From the NCBI GenBank assembly GCA_948567375.1, contig OX419758.1:6329001-6393000 (forward strand): a stretch of 64,000 nucleotides of DNA, written 5' to 3'. Position numbers and translations under genes: made by a program. The notes beneath the pieces were generated by a model. That model was not told the origin of the DNA. It did no database searches and saw only the letters and a list, made by a program, of their open reading frames with translations. Each line of letters starts with the position of its first letter. Position 1 is the first letter of the stretch. This DNA is from Lunularia cruciata. Taxonomy: Eukaryota; Streptophyta; Marchantiopsida; Lunulariales; Lunulariaceae. This document shows positions 49,747 through 60,130 of the stretch, one piece after another.

Positions 49747-49800
49747 TGGGGTCTTCCCATCCTTCGTTTTTTCTATGCGATCTCTTTCTTTTCATTTGCA
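49747..49800 (+). other. Hairpin-bearing 3' tail of the LINE
   Basis: GATGGG-GTCTT-CCCATC forms a 6-bp stem with a 5-base loop, followed by CTTCGTTTTTTCTATGCGATCTC-like sequence. Similar tails follow the truncated copy at 28.6 kb and make up the mini-insertions at 2.78, 49.97 and 51.13 kb. In R2-type elements the 3' UTR RNA is what the reverse transcriptase recognises; a role for this hairpin is inference. Confidence 0.6.
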
Positions 49801-49969
49801 GCATCATTGGTTCCCCTTTCCGAATCATATGTCGAGAGGCCGGGAATGTCCAAACCTCCCGGTACGACTTGTAAATTATGTGCGCTGTCGCGCACTGCCG
49901 TGAAGGCGCACTTCTGCAATCCGCAGATTCGTTTTCCACATTCACAAAGGGCAAGTGCTACTTCCACTA

Positions 49970-50016
49970 CGATGGGGTCTTCCCATCCTTCGGGTTCTCT
50001 AAGCGGTCGCCTTTTC
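49970..50016 (+). mobile_element. 47-bp mini-insertion of the LINE tail with perfect 10-bp target duplication
   Basis: The whole insert is GATGGGGTCTTCCCATCC plus TTCGGGTTCTCTAAGCGGTCGCC and a short tail. ACTTCCACTA occurs immediately before (49,960-49,969) and after (50,017-50,026). The interrupted sequence is GC-richer than the transposons and has a cysteine-rich frame (CKLCALSRTAVKAHFC) just upstream. Confidence 0.8.
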
Positions 50017-50026
50017 ACTTCCACTA

Positions 50027-51129
50027 TTCACTTTAACTTCTGATGCTTGTTTGACAACTCCGTTGCCTATCATCTCTACACATCACGACTGAAGGTTCAT
50101 TGAGTCCCGCCTTCTGCAGTTAGACTGACAATCGGTGAACTGGCACATACAGAATGTACAGTACTGCAGTACACCTCATCTAATGTGTTCTTGCTGGGAT
50201 TAAGTTCAATTTAATGCTCAAGTAGGACAGCTATGCCTCGCTTCATTATGCAAGAATTATCAAGGAATGTTTGTCTGGAACTGAACCAAGAACATGGTTT
50301 ATTCTGATTGTGCTGGATGTCCTTGTGTGCAGAAAACTTTGTCGAATTAATCTCCTTCAATTGGACCCCTTATTACAAGTAAACACGAAACGAAATAATT
50401 ACACCAGGAACATTAACGTAGTTAAACCAGGAAACAATGTTTCTATCCTAAATATTGAAACGTTGGTTTGTTTCGCGTTTAAAAATAGGTCATTTTAAAA
50501 CGTTTTAAGACGCATTTTAAAATATCATAATGTTTAATAAAAATTAATTGTTTTATTGCATGAACGGTGTCATATTTTGATTTTTGCGGGTGAAATTTGT
50601 ATTTCAAAACAATGAACAGTCGACCTTGTGGAATAGACACCCTAGTCAGACAAAAACCATATAAACCCTAAATTTCCTGTCTGCTGGGATAATGGGACTA
50701 CACGGGTGACAGATCGGGCACACCATGAAAAGGAAAAAAACGTTTCATAAAACAATTTAAAATATTTTAAAACGTTCTATTATCTGCAGAAGGAAAAAAA
50801 ACGTTTCCATAATCACAAAGCCTATCATTTGTGCGCAGTTTGTTGAGTACATTGTTCCGTATTCACGTGGTAACAAAGGAAGAAAGCGGGATTCCTTAGC
50901 TGGTTACAAGGCATGTAGCCAGCACCATATCTAGAAAGCCAAAGACGATATCCGATAAATGGTGTACCTACATTCAGTGTTGCATCGACAAGAGAAGGTT
51001 CTACAAACAAAAACAGGACCATCTATGGATGATTTACACGACACTAGTTGAACCCCGACTGAATCCCCCCTTGTCCCAATAACGCCTTGGTTCTGAGTTT
51101 AACAGCTCTTCAAAGTCCAAAAACCACAT
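50027..51129. other. Noncoding stretch with AACGTT-rich palindromes
   Basis: I see no gene. Between about 50,480 and 50,815 the words AAAACGTTTTA, AAACGTTTC and TTTTAAAA recur, giving several short palindromes in AT-rich sequence. Nothing else recognised. Confidence 0.4.
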
Positions 51130-51132
51130 GAT

Positions 51133-51183
51133 GATGGGGTCTTCCCATCCTTCTTGTGTTCTATGTGGTCGCCTTCTCACTTG
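51133..51183 (+). mobile_element. Third mini-insertion of the LINE tail
   Basis: GATGGGGTCTTCCCATCC followed by TTCTTGTGTTCTATGTGGTC and GCCTTCTCACTT. TGATG occurs on both sides (51,129-51,133 and 51,182-51,186), but it overlaps the element's own first bases, so the target duplication is uncertain. Confidence 0.65.
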
Positions 51184-51462
51184 ATGGTGAAAGAGGGACT
51201 AGAGCGTTATGGTGTGTTCAATTTGTAACAGTTGCAATTCCACTAATCTCTCTTCATACAGTGATCTAAAGAAACATTCATCTAACACCGACGGTGATCT
51301 GGAAATGTCTTGACCATTCACGAAACAGGATTCCCGATAACTTCTGAAGACGAGCCTGAACATTTTAATGTCAGTTGTAAACGCACTCTCAAGAGCTAAT
51401 ACACACTCCGCAGTCCCTGGTGCAGTTTCAGCTTTTCCTAACTCTAAACTCTGCCTGCAACT

Positions 51463-53499
51463 TCAGGTACTCGAGGCAATCGGGAGCATGGTTCGCCTCC
51501 ATGCCCAGTAACGAGATCTGATGGAATCTACCTCCTCTAACCGCGTGGAGATAAGTACTGCAAGCTCTGCAAGTGATGACCAAGTACCAAGAGCTTTCCG
51601 TAGAGAAGAGCAATCAGTTTGTGAGGGTTCGTAGCCCATACTTAGAAGATCTAGAAGCAAGTTTAACGCATGGACACAGCTCTGCTGGTTAGCTAGCTGC
51701 TGAAGGCAGACGTTGATAATATCTGAACGCGTAATGAAGGCAGCCTTCTCGTCTTTGAAAAGTCCTCTCAGGTATCTCCAGGAACTTTCATTCGAAGGAG
51801 CATCTTGAATGGCGATCAATGTGTAGCTCACTTCGGACTCCCGCATAGCCTTTAAACCACCACGAGATGGATCTTTGGTGATCACAAAATATCTCTGCAA
51901 AAATGGTGATAATGAATGAAGGGACCAAAAGGGATAATGAATGAAGGGACGCCCTGCTTTATGACCTACTTGGCCTGAATACGTAAAAGAAGGAAAGAAT
52001 CATGGGAAAAGCACTAGCGACCCGTCAGTAGGACAATCTACCTGATTCCATGCCGAGTTATTGTAGATGTCCTGCAAGAGTAGCTGAGAGCAATAATCCA
52101 GCTCCCCTTCCCAACCTCCCAAAGTAAGCAGCACCCACTGCAGATACACAAATGATGATCAGGGCAATTTTGCTGTTCAAGTGAATAGAACGGAATCCTT
52201 TGTGCTGGAGTCAGCATGAGAATATACTATGAGAACCGGGTAATGGACACTAGCAAGTCATTCTAGAGCTCACAGTCTCTCCATCCGTCAGACTCGTTTT
52301 GGAAGAAACTGTAGACATAAAACTCTCTGGGATCAATGTCAGGGAAACAAGTGAATGAATTCCAAAGTGAATTCTTATACACTGTGAAGTATAAGATACA
52401 GGTGATAAACATGGCAGACCTGTCGGTGCGACCACGCATGATAGTTTTTGGCATCATCGTTTAGAACGACCTCCGTATACTTCATCTCGTCCCGAACTGC
52501 TACTGAACCTCGCGCTTGAGCAACCCAGCGCCGATGTTGCCTGAAGTCCATCACCACCAGATCAGACTTGGTCATGATAGAAAAAGAGGAAGAAAAATTA
52601 ACTATCAACCTGATATTGTTAGCTAGAACGTTACCAGAATTGGTAATTTTTGAAGTTCAAATGTGCAATTTCCTCCATGAAAGATAACTCCTCGTCCAGA
52701 TCTTGCTCAAGGTATTCCAACACTAGCCTCCTAAAATGCCAAACCTGGACCATTGGACAGATTGTCAGTTGTAGACGTTGAATGCAGTCCAAAACCTCTA
52801 CAGCTCAGCAGACTATGAGGGTATTCTCGTCCGTGCATTTTGCGGATCGTCGGCTCATCAACCTACATCCATATAGATACTGAAGCTTGATTCTGTGAGA
52901 TGCTTTGTGTCATGCGGCCTGAGTAGGTGAGGCCGATGCTAATGGTACCAAACGACCTCACATGAGTTTCTCTTTCTTGTTCCTGGTTTTATCTTAATAA
53001 TCTCGTTTATGACTACTTCGCAAACCGGCATCAGCTGATTTCTGAATGTGTAGACTGTCTTCAAAAGCAGGCACTTTGTCACAAATTTATCCTGACTGTC
53101 AGAGCGTCTTCTTACGACATTTCTAACTTTTCTTTCGTCAAAGTATTCTGGTATTCCCTGCAGCTATTCACCAAGCTTTGTCTTTTTCAAATTCGATCCA
53201 GAAGTGCAGAATCGTTACCCATCCGTTGCAGTATAAACAATCTATCTACCAGGAGACTTGGTGACAATCCGTACCGTGTAATTTGCAGAATTTAGACCAA
53301 TTACTTCGGCAGTAAGCTCAAGAGCGCGAGCGCTGCGCTCGTCTTTCGCAAGAACGGCACGAAAGTAGCCCATTGTTTCCTTGAACTGCTTCGTATATGA
53401 AATAGGTACGACCGGATGTGGACCATCGTCTTGTGGTACAGGCTCGATATCAGCCCATTCGGGTCTCTCATTGAACGGCACCCATCTCTCTTTCGTCAT
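51463..53499 (-). CDS. FNTA: Protein farnesyltransferase / geranylgeranyltransferase type I alpha subunit
   Basis: The shared alpha subunit that pairs with either beta subunit to prenylate CaaX proteins in the cytosol. Exons (minus): 53,499-53,275; 52,744-52,635; 52,540-52,420; 52,137-52,042; 51,894-51,463. All GT/AG borders agree in phase and give 327 residues, normal for plant FTA. It opens with [20 protein letters not shown]. The five PPTA-type helical repeats are visible at [50 protein letters not shown] and the final RYWAWRRTM. Start: the ATG at 53,499 is used because it gives the usual distance to the RPEWAD block, although the frame stays open a little upstream. A small 27-bp tandem repeat (GATAATGAATGAAGGGAC twice) lies in the last intron near 51,908-51,950. 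The gene looks intact. Confidence 0.93.
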
Positions 53500-55200
53500 G
53501 TTGTCTTTGATCTGTTCTAATTCCGAATTTTCCCCGAATCTAATCTTCTAATCACAACTCATACCCTAAGAGAGAACTCTAATCTACTCTACTCCACAAA
53601 TTATCTATGTGTGTCTATGAGATATCCGTTCGGCGAGAGCGAGGCACTGCATATTTCCAGGCATCAGCATCCAGTAACTTTTCCTCCTTACGAAGCACCG
53701 CTATCAGATCTTCCTTTAGAGCTGCAGGAAACACATTTCACCATTCAACTAAAATTACTCTACCGCGATACCATTGCCAATCCACATGTAACAAGTAAAA
53801 CATCAAAACGCCTTAGGATTTCTCTAGTGAAAGGAGATTTAAGATCGTAAACAAGTGCAGAGAAAACGTGCCTTGCTCAGTCTCGGCTTTGCGGTCCGTT
53901 ACGAAGGTGAGTTCATCAGCCATGTGGTTGAACACAGAATCATCTTGAACCTGAGGTGTGCAGGGTAAGCTACTACTAGTGGAAGCTCCTCTTGCGGGAG
54001 ACCCTGTTCCGGCTTGCATCTCTTCCGAAATTACCACTCCTCACTAAACTTTTCCACGAGAAAACGTGTCGGACTTTATCCAACTTATGTCCGCACAAGA
54101 AAGTGGAACAAGGTAGGGTACCGCAGCGCAGTATACCCGAAACGAAGCAAACACTATGACTGACCGTCTGAACCTGGTTCTAAACCCCACCGTCTTCCGG
54201 CCTCTCGGAGATCACGAGAAAAGCACCTACCGTTAATAGTACATACAATTCTTCGACAAAATACCAGGTTTCGGACAAACATCCTGATCTGCGCTGCGCC
54301 GAATTTGCTTTGCGATAAAGGACAGAGTCACAGGGCCACGGAAGGAAGCGTTGCTTTATTCCGTTAGAGATTTTGCTACAGCCTCAACTCTCATGCAGTC
54401 GCTGGTGAACGGAGCTCCCGCTGGTGGACGGAGCTCTGGTGATGACCAAACTGAAAGGCCTCGGTTAAGGTTGCAAAAGGCCGAGGTGGCAGGCTAGGGT
54501 AGTCCACCGCGGTTAAAGAGCATATCTAAACTCTAGCTCCATGTTCATGGTCCGATGGGGGTTTTAGAAATAGTTTTGCGAAGCTCCGAACAAATTTTCA
54601 TATAGATTATTACGAAGCAATGACTAAATCACTAAATCGGTGCGAGCTCGGAAGAAGAAAAGAATTCATTACAAAATTCTGTCCAAGTTCCTTATTATTA
54701 GCAAATTCCATAGGAGATGGTGCGTAGAGTTCTGTCCCATTCTTATTATTAGCAAAACTCCATAGGAGACGGCGTTGAGGAAATAAAAAAATATAGAGTT
54801 TAACGTTGGCCCACGTAAAGCATTAATTACAATTTAGGGTTAATAAAGAGCTTGGATTAGGGTGAATGTGATGGTCATCATGTGATGGTCAAGGGGGAGA
54901 TGATTCTAGGATGATGTACAAGAACAGCACGAGAAAAAAAAATTTGACAACAGAGTGGGAAGAATGTATCCGGGTTGGATGAAGGTTGGAAGGGGAGGAG
55001 TGAATTGAGTTGAAGCACAATCCAAATTCCACAATTTCCTTGTTTAAAGATTCCTTGTTCAACTAGTACAAGTTCAGATGAATTTCTTATTTTGCTCTCT
55101 TATTCATTGTGTAGAGAATGTGAAGAGAGTAGAGCATGCCGAGAAGTAGCACTCATAGGTGTTATTTTTGTACATTTAAGATTTGAGGATAATAGAGTAG
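53500..55200. other. Region upstream of FNTA
   Basis: The presumed FNTA promoter and 5' UTR. A minus-strand frame at 53,813-54,037 (with QVQDDSVFNHMADELTFVTD) has gene-like composition and might be a 5' exon of FNTA or of another gene; I cannot place it. Near 54,690-54,780 a TATTATTAGCAAA..CCATAGGAGA(T/C)GG unit of about 66 bp is tandemly duplicated. Confidence 0.35.
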
Positions 55201-56580
55201 AACATGTTGAGAGGCAGCACTCATGGAGAACTAACTAGAAACATTAGGAAATGTATACAATGGATTGTACAATTAGATTTGGAGATATCGTTGAATGTAC
55301 TAAAAGATGAATATGAAAAAAGAGATTCAAATATGCTAGAATTATTGATTGGTGTGTGGAGTATGCACATAAGCATAGGTACTTAGAACCCAAAGTTACA
55401 TACCCTGATAGTTGGGAATTTGTGATAAAATATTTCAGAAATCTAGATGTGAAGGCCTTCAACCAACTTACTAGAATGGATGTTGATTCCTTTTCAACAT
55501 TAAAATATTTGATACAAATTTACCATGTTTTTTTAAAGAGCTATTGGTGGGAGCAAACATAGGTGTGGATCCAAGTAGCTCTAGCTCTTGATAGATTTGA
55601 GCATCAAGGTAATGGAGCTTGTGTTGCAAGGGGGTTAAACATTTGGGTCATTAGTGCGGGTTCAAGAATTGCCTTTACCAATAGAGTTATAACAGCCACA
55701 TTAGATTTGACAAGAAGTCAAGTGGCATGGCTGGAGCATGACGAGAGGGAGAGAATATCCCCAGTTTTTGCACACAAAGGTTTCACTAGTTATGTTGGTT
55801 TGGTAGATGGAACATTGTTTCTTCTTGCAACTCAACCCACAATAAATGAAAAAATCTATTTCAACAAAAAGGGTTCATATTTTATAAAAGGCCAAGTGAT
55901 TTTGATGATAAAAGGAGAATTATACATTTTATAAGAAGTAAGTGTTTGATATCTAGTTAGAAGAGTTGTTTTGTTTTGCTTTTTTTCAGTTTATTGGTAT
56001 TGGTGCAATTTTTTGTGCATTTTTCATGCTTTAAGTAAAGGTTAGATTTGATTTGTTTAGTGCGTGAAAGCTAGAGTCATGTCATGACATGACTTGTTTG
56101 AAAAATCATCACTATGGAATGTGGAATGATTTGAACAAAAGAGGAGGATGTCTTAGTTTTGAGGCCAAAGAGTACCTTTTAGGTGATTCCGGTTTTGTAT
56201 CCATGCATTACTTAGTCCCAACATCAAGCAAGCCCAAACAGAGGACAATTAAGAGTTCAACAAATATTTGGCAAAAGCAAGGGTGATAATGAGCATTGTA
56301 TAGAGTATTGAAAGCTAGATGGCATTATCTTTGGGAGTTGAGAGTGCAACTTAAAGAAAATAGTAGAAATGCATATTTGTTAAAGTGTTCAGTTAGTATT
56401 ATTTTACACAACTTTTGTATCAATAGGTCAGATATTTGGTTAGAAGCCAATGGAAAATTTACAAAGGAAACTCAAATAGATTCAAAAATGTCTCTCAATG
56501 GAATGGAGCTCAATATACAAGAAAGTAGGACAAGAGTGATACAACAATGCCTTGCTCATCATCTCAAGTATGTGGAATGA
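55201..56580 (+). pseudogene. PIF/Harbinger (HARBI1-like) transposase, decayed
   Basis: Broken frames in order: 55,356-55,562 (helical N-terminal region, MDVDSFSTLKYLIQIY), 55,563-55,934 (VALALDRFEHQGNG, then the first catalytic Asp in YVGLVDGTLFLLATQP and NKKGSYFIKGQV), 56,089-56,286 (WNDL, the second Asp in YLLGDSGFVSM, LVPTSSKPKQ), and 56,296-56,580 (VLKARWHYLWELRVQL, IILHNFCIN). The Glu-bearing NEHCI segment lies in a different frame around 56,287-56,300. This order is that of DDE_Tnp_4 transposases of the PIF/Harbinger superfamily. I did not find the Myb-like partner ORF or terminal inverted repeats. Stops at 55,560 and frame changes show it is inactive. Confidence 0.85.
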
Positions 56581-58332
56581 GAACATGTTTCTCTACAATA
56601 GTTTTTTTTCCATTTTGCAATTCTTCTTCAATTGTTCCATAATGTAAATCTAGTATTGTCGCCAATATTGTTTCCATCTATGCTCATAAACACCAAGTTT
56701 ACAATTTAGTATTTATAGGTTATTTCCCATTGACTCCCCATTGTAGATTTTATTTTATTTACAATTTAGTATTCTAAGAATAGCATGCAATTGCACATTG
56801 CACACTAGTTACGGATCTTATGTAACAAGGCAAGAAGGTGTTGGGTGATGCCCAATGATCACTAGAAGACACTTGATAATGTTGGGTGACATACTATGTA
56901 TATTGGTTGGCGTTGGTTGGTAAGGGTGGTGCCTACTGATGCCCGGTGTAATAGAGAAAATTTGTACGTAGATGCTAGTTGGCATTGGTTGCTAGATGGT
57001 GTAGTGTTTGAATTTGATATTATAAAGGCTTTTGTCCATTGGTGCTTGATTGCACCCATCATGCCACTGCATAATGGCACTCTTAGGTAATCAAAGGTGC
57101 ATCTCTCTCAAAGTAATGGTAAAGTGTGCTTAGGATTCTAAAATTATCTCCCTCAAATTTGGGTTCTTTTTGGTGAAATATGAATTTTCTCAATGCAAGA
57201 TATAGATTTATTTTCTCATGTGGGTAGCAATATAAACTCTCCTCTTGCAAAGAAGTTTCAATGTTCATTAATTTATTTGCAATTGAGCCATTTTGGGGAA
57301 ATTTTTCAAGGAAAGAAGTTATTTTCACTTTAGCTTCATGGTTTTGAAGAAAGATAGTGTTTTTCAAAGGAGGGGAGCAATTTTGAGATTTTCAAAGGGT
57401 GTACCCATTTGAGTTTGAGTGTTGTTTGAGTTTTGGGAAGAATAAGGACTTTGAGTTGTTGAGTTTGGGAGAGATTTGCATTTCAAGACATTATTTTCTT
57501 TGTGTGACCAGGAATCTAGACTTTGCAAAGGGAGAGAAGAGGGTTTGGGAGATTTTCATGAGAGCAAAAGGAGAGTTTTTGAAATTTCAAGTGAGAGGTG
57601 AGAGGATAGAAAGGAGCAACTGCAAGTGAGAGGAGAGCAAGGAGTCCAAGAATTTCCAAAATCAAGTTTCTTTTGAAGTCTCTAAATTTCCCTAGAGTCT
57701 CCATGGTAGAAATTTGGGGTTATGAGAAGATTGTTGACGGTGAGGATATGAGGAATACTCAAGAAGGAGATTAGTTAATTGGTTTCCACACCATTCAATA
57801 CCCAACAAACTTCATAAAATGGTGTTGGATGGATAAACATCAAGTTTGAATTGCTATTTCTGGAATCAAGGAGGTTTATCTTGGTGTAATTGGCCTCAAA
57901 ATAACCCTTGGCCTACATTATCCATGTCCAGAGGTATTCTTCTTTTTTTAATTCTTTATTTTTCTCCAATTTTCAGAAGTTCAATTCTCCATTTCAACTT
58001 TTCTTGAAAGTTTTAGGTCCCAATTATTGGCACCTATGGAGGTCACCCGGCACTCACTAGGTTTTTCTTACAATAACTTCCCATGTTTCCCTATGCCTCT
58101 ATGTATCATAATATGTAATCCACACTTAAACCCTAAACCATATTCTTGTCTTGTTGCACCGACAAGGGTCATCCAACACCGCTTTGTGTTTTTTGCTGAT
58201 TATTCTTCTATCCAACAGTAATGCCCAACATTGTTATGCCTACATGACAACATTGATGGCATCTCCTTGCATCATCGGGTATCTCCCTATGTTGCCCGCA
58301 CTTAAGTTCTACTGAAACATACTATCACTTTG
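56581..58332. other. Noncoding stretch, no gene recognised
   Basis: AT-rich, with short low-complexity frames. Around 56,830-57,090 the words TTGGGTGA(T/C), TTGGTTGG and GATGCCC recur. I see no domain or transposon ends. Confidence 0.4.
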
Positions 58333-58738
58333 TGTAACAATATGGAGTTTAGCAATGAAGTTAGTTAGGGCTAACAAAGTAGCAAATAGGACAAATTAGC
58401 CTAGAATATTCTATCTAGGAAGCTTCTTGGGAAGCTTCCTAGCTAGCTTAGCTTTCACCTCAAGTAAGTAGCTTCTAGAAGCTTCCAACTAGCTTAGCTT
58501 GCAAGCAAAGTAGGCGACTTCTAGAAGGAAGCTTCTTGAGAAGCTTCTCGTTAACTTGGTTTGTACTCCAAGAAAGTGGCTCAAGTAAGCTTCTTGAGAA
58601 GCTTCTCAAGAGCCTTGTATGCTCCCTATAAATACCAGAGCCAAAGCTCATGCTAGGCATTTGGAGCTTTCTCACATTCAAGTGTCCCATTGTGATCTTC
58701 CATTCTCTTATTTCTCTCATTGGTCTTGATCTTTTATA
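58333..58738 (+). mobile_element. Family B solo LTR with perfect 5-bp target duplication
   Basis: A 406-bp LTR in plus orientation (TGTAACAATATGGAG...GGTCTTGATCTTTTATA), flanked by CTTTG at 58,328-58,332 and 58,739-58,743. No internal sequence is attached. Confidence 0.9.
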
Positions 58739-59389
58739 CTTTGAATATTCAATCATGAGAGGACAAACTCCTAAAAGGAGAATTGAGTTGAGAAGATGCA
58801 AGTTGGTAGAAATCTTGAACAAGCCTTTGAGATTTTTGGGTGAGGATTGTATTGTCAAACTGACTGCATCAAGAAAAGAAAGATGAACTGCTTGTTGAGA
58901 GATTGGGGTCTCGCAAATGTAACCATGTTACAAGAAATTCATGCAAACATAAAGAATCTAAGTTAGAAGTCATTATGATGATTTACTATGATGTGGATGG
59001 AAGATCACTAGCAATACGTGTTGTGCATGAATTGCTTGCCATTCAAAGAAATTGTCATTGGCCATCCCAACAAACAGTTGAAGGGAAGAATCAATGACTC
59101 ATTCATCAAGGAGAAATCTACAAATGGGTACAAGATCAAATATATGAAGGACCTTGCTCAATGAACCATCACCAAAATGATAATGCATTTGTTTCATTTG
59201 AAATGAACAAACTATGTGAATTAAAACCAAGCTATTTTCTTCAAACTCATACACAAGAGAGAGCCAATTAGTTGGGTTAAGATGTTTTGTGTATGAGTAA
59301 TCAAGTTGTTAAAAGAGATGATTGAAGGTTCTACCACCATCATGGCTCCCTTCATTTCTACATCAGCATGAACCTCTTGATGGACAAGG
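58739..59389. other. Unrecognised stretch between two solo LTRs
   Basis: Open frames at 58,650-58,886 (RRIELRRCKLVEILNKPLRF) and 58,903-59,097 (plus) have no motif I recognise; the first overlaps the LTR end. Possibly more of the host repeat of family C. Confidence 0.3.
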
Positions 59390-60130
59390 TGTAATACTCC
59401 GAGGATAAGAGAAGAGACAAAACACAGTTTACACATTCAACATTTGGTGCCCCAAAGGAGCACCTTCTCTTTATTATATAGACAAAACGGATCTCCTCCA
59501 AGGAAGTTCCACCATAAGATTAGGCACACAAATAGGTGACATATCATCAAGCTTCACACTTGGATCACTTACTTGGATGGGTGACATGTTGATCTAGGTC
59601 CTATCTGGTTGGTCAAACAAGCTTTGACTGGAGGGAATCTTTTAGGGAATCTTCCTGTAGGAGTCTCAGAATCACGTAAGGTACCATTGGAAAGCTCTCA
59701 ACAAGACAAACCAAGGGGGAGAGAAGGCCAGCCTTTTGGCCATTGGAAGGGGGGGGGGGGAATGTGCACATTTTTGAGGCCTAATTCATTCGTTTAGGCC
59801 TCCAAAATTGCCTTCAAAGATTTCAAGCATATTTTGGTTCCTACTCTATTAGTAGAAGTCCCCATTTGGTGATACCTCTTTCTGATCTGTTTAGTCCATC
59901 ATGTGTAACATCCTTCCAGATGTTACCAAACCAATTCTCACCTTTAAATAATATGTCTAACTATTGGTTCTAAGGTTCTCAAGTCTTTTTTGGTTTCTAC
60001 TCTATTAGTAGAAGTACTCTTTTGGTGATACTCCTATCTGATCTATTTGACCATCATGTATAACATCATTCTAGATGTTATACAAACCAAATTTCACATC
60101 TAGATCAAATGGCTAGCTCGTGGTATTACA
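59390..60130. mobile_element. Family D solo LTR with perfect 5-bp target duplication
   Basis: A 741-bp element starting TGTAATACTCCGAG and ending CTCGTGGTATTACA; the two ends are inverted repeats matching at 12 of 14 positions. CAAGG flanks it on both sides (59,385-59,389 and 60,131-60,135). It contains a poly-G run near 59,748-59,760. The related copy at 47,151-47,906 confirms the limits. Confidence 0.88.

Larger units (their letters stand above)
45773..49800 (+). mobile_element. Non-LTR retrotransposon with restriction-like endonuclease (R2-type), decayed
   Basis: Read in broken frames. A C2H2-like finger (about 45,824-45,889, YPVCHRRFTSQG..HLRKMH; first Cys changed to Tyr) is followed by a reverse transcriptase from about 46,825 (HLGPHDFRVATLGGCEAIS, QVNVENTFNSVSR) to 48,140 (GDPLRGPLFAMAHFRAL, then FPSLANDTYIVGP, where the catalytic ADD is now AND). 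A thumb region has GGIGLLSMEETTPIAFFGGW (48,535-48,595). A zinc knuckle, YECG..H..RCPFGGQR (first Cys lost), lies near 49,025-49,090, and an endonuclease KADLYLVQDDQMTIAD near 49,205-49,250 fits K-P-D-x12-D. The last readable part is HVSIALQSAMTSAI. The 3' UTR ends in the hairpin tail at 49,747-49,800. This domain order matches R2/NeSL-type LINEs, not the L1 or RTE elements usual in plants. Many stops, and a solo LTR interrupts the RT. Confidence 0.75.

Noticed and set aside
49747-49800. Helitron 3' terminus (hairpin near the end)
   Set aside because: The mini-insertions have 10-14-bp target duplications and no CTRR end or A-T target; the hairpin sits at the head of a tail shared with a non-LTR element.
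51133-51186. Clean target duplication for the third mini-insertion
   Set aside because: The candidate TGATG overlaps the element's own GATGGG start and cannot be told apart from it.
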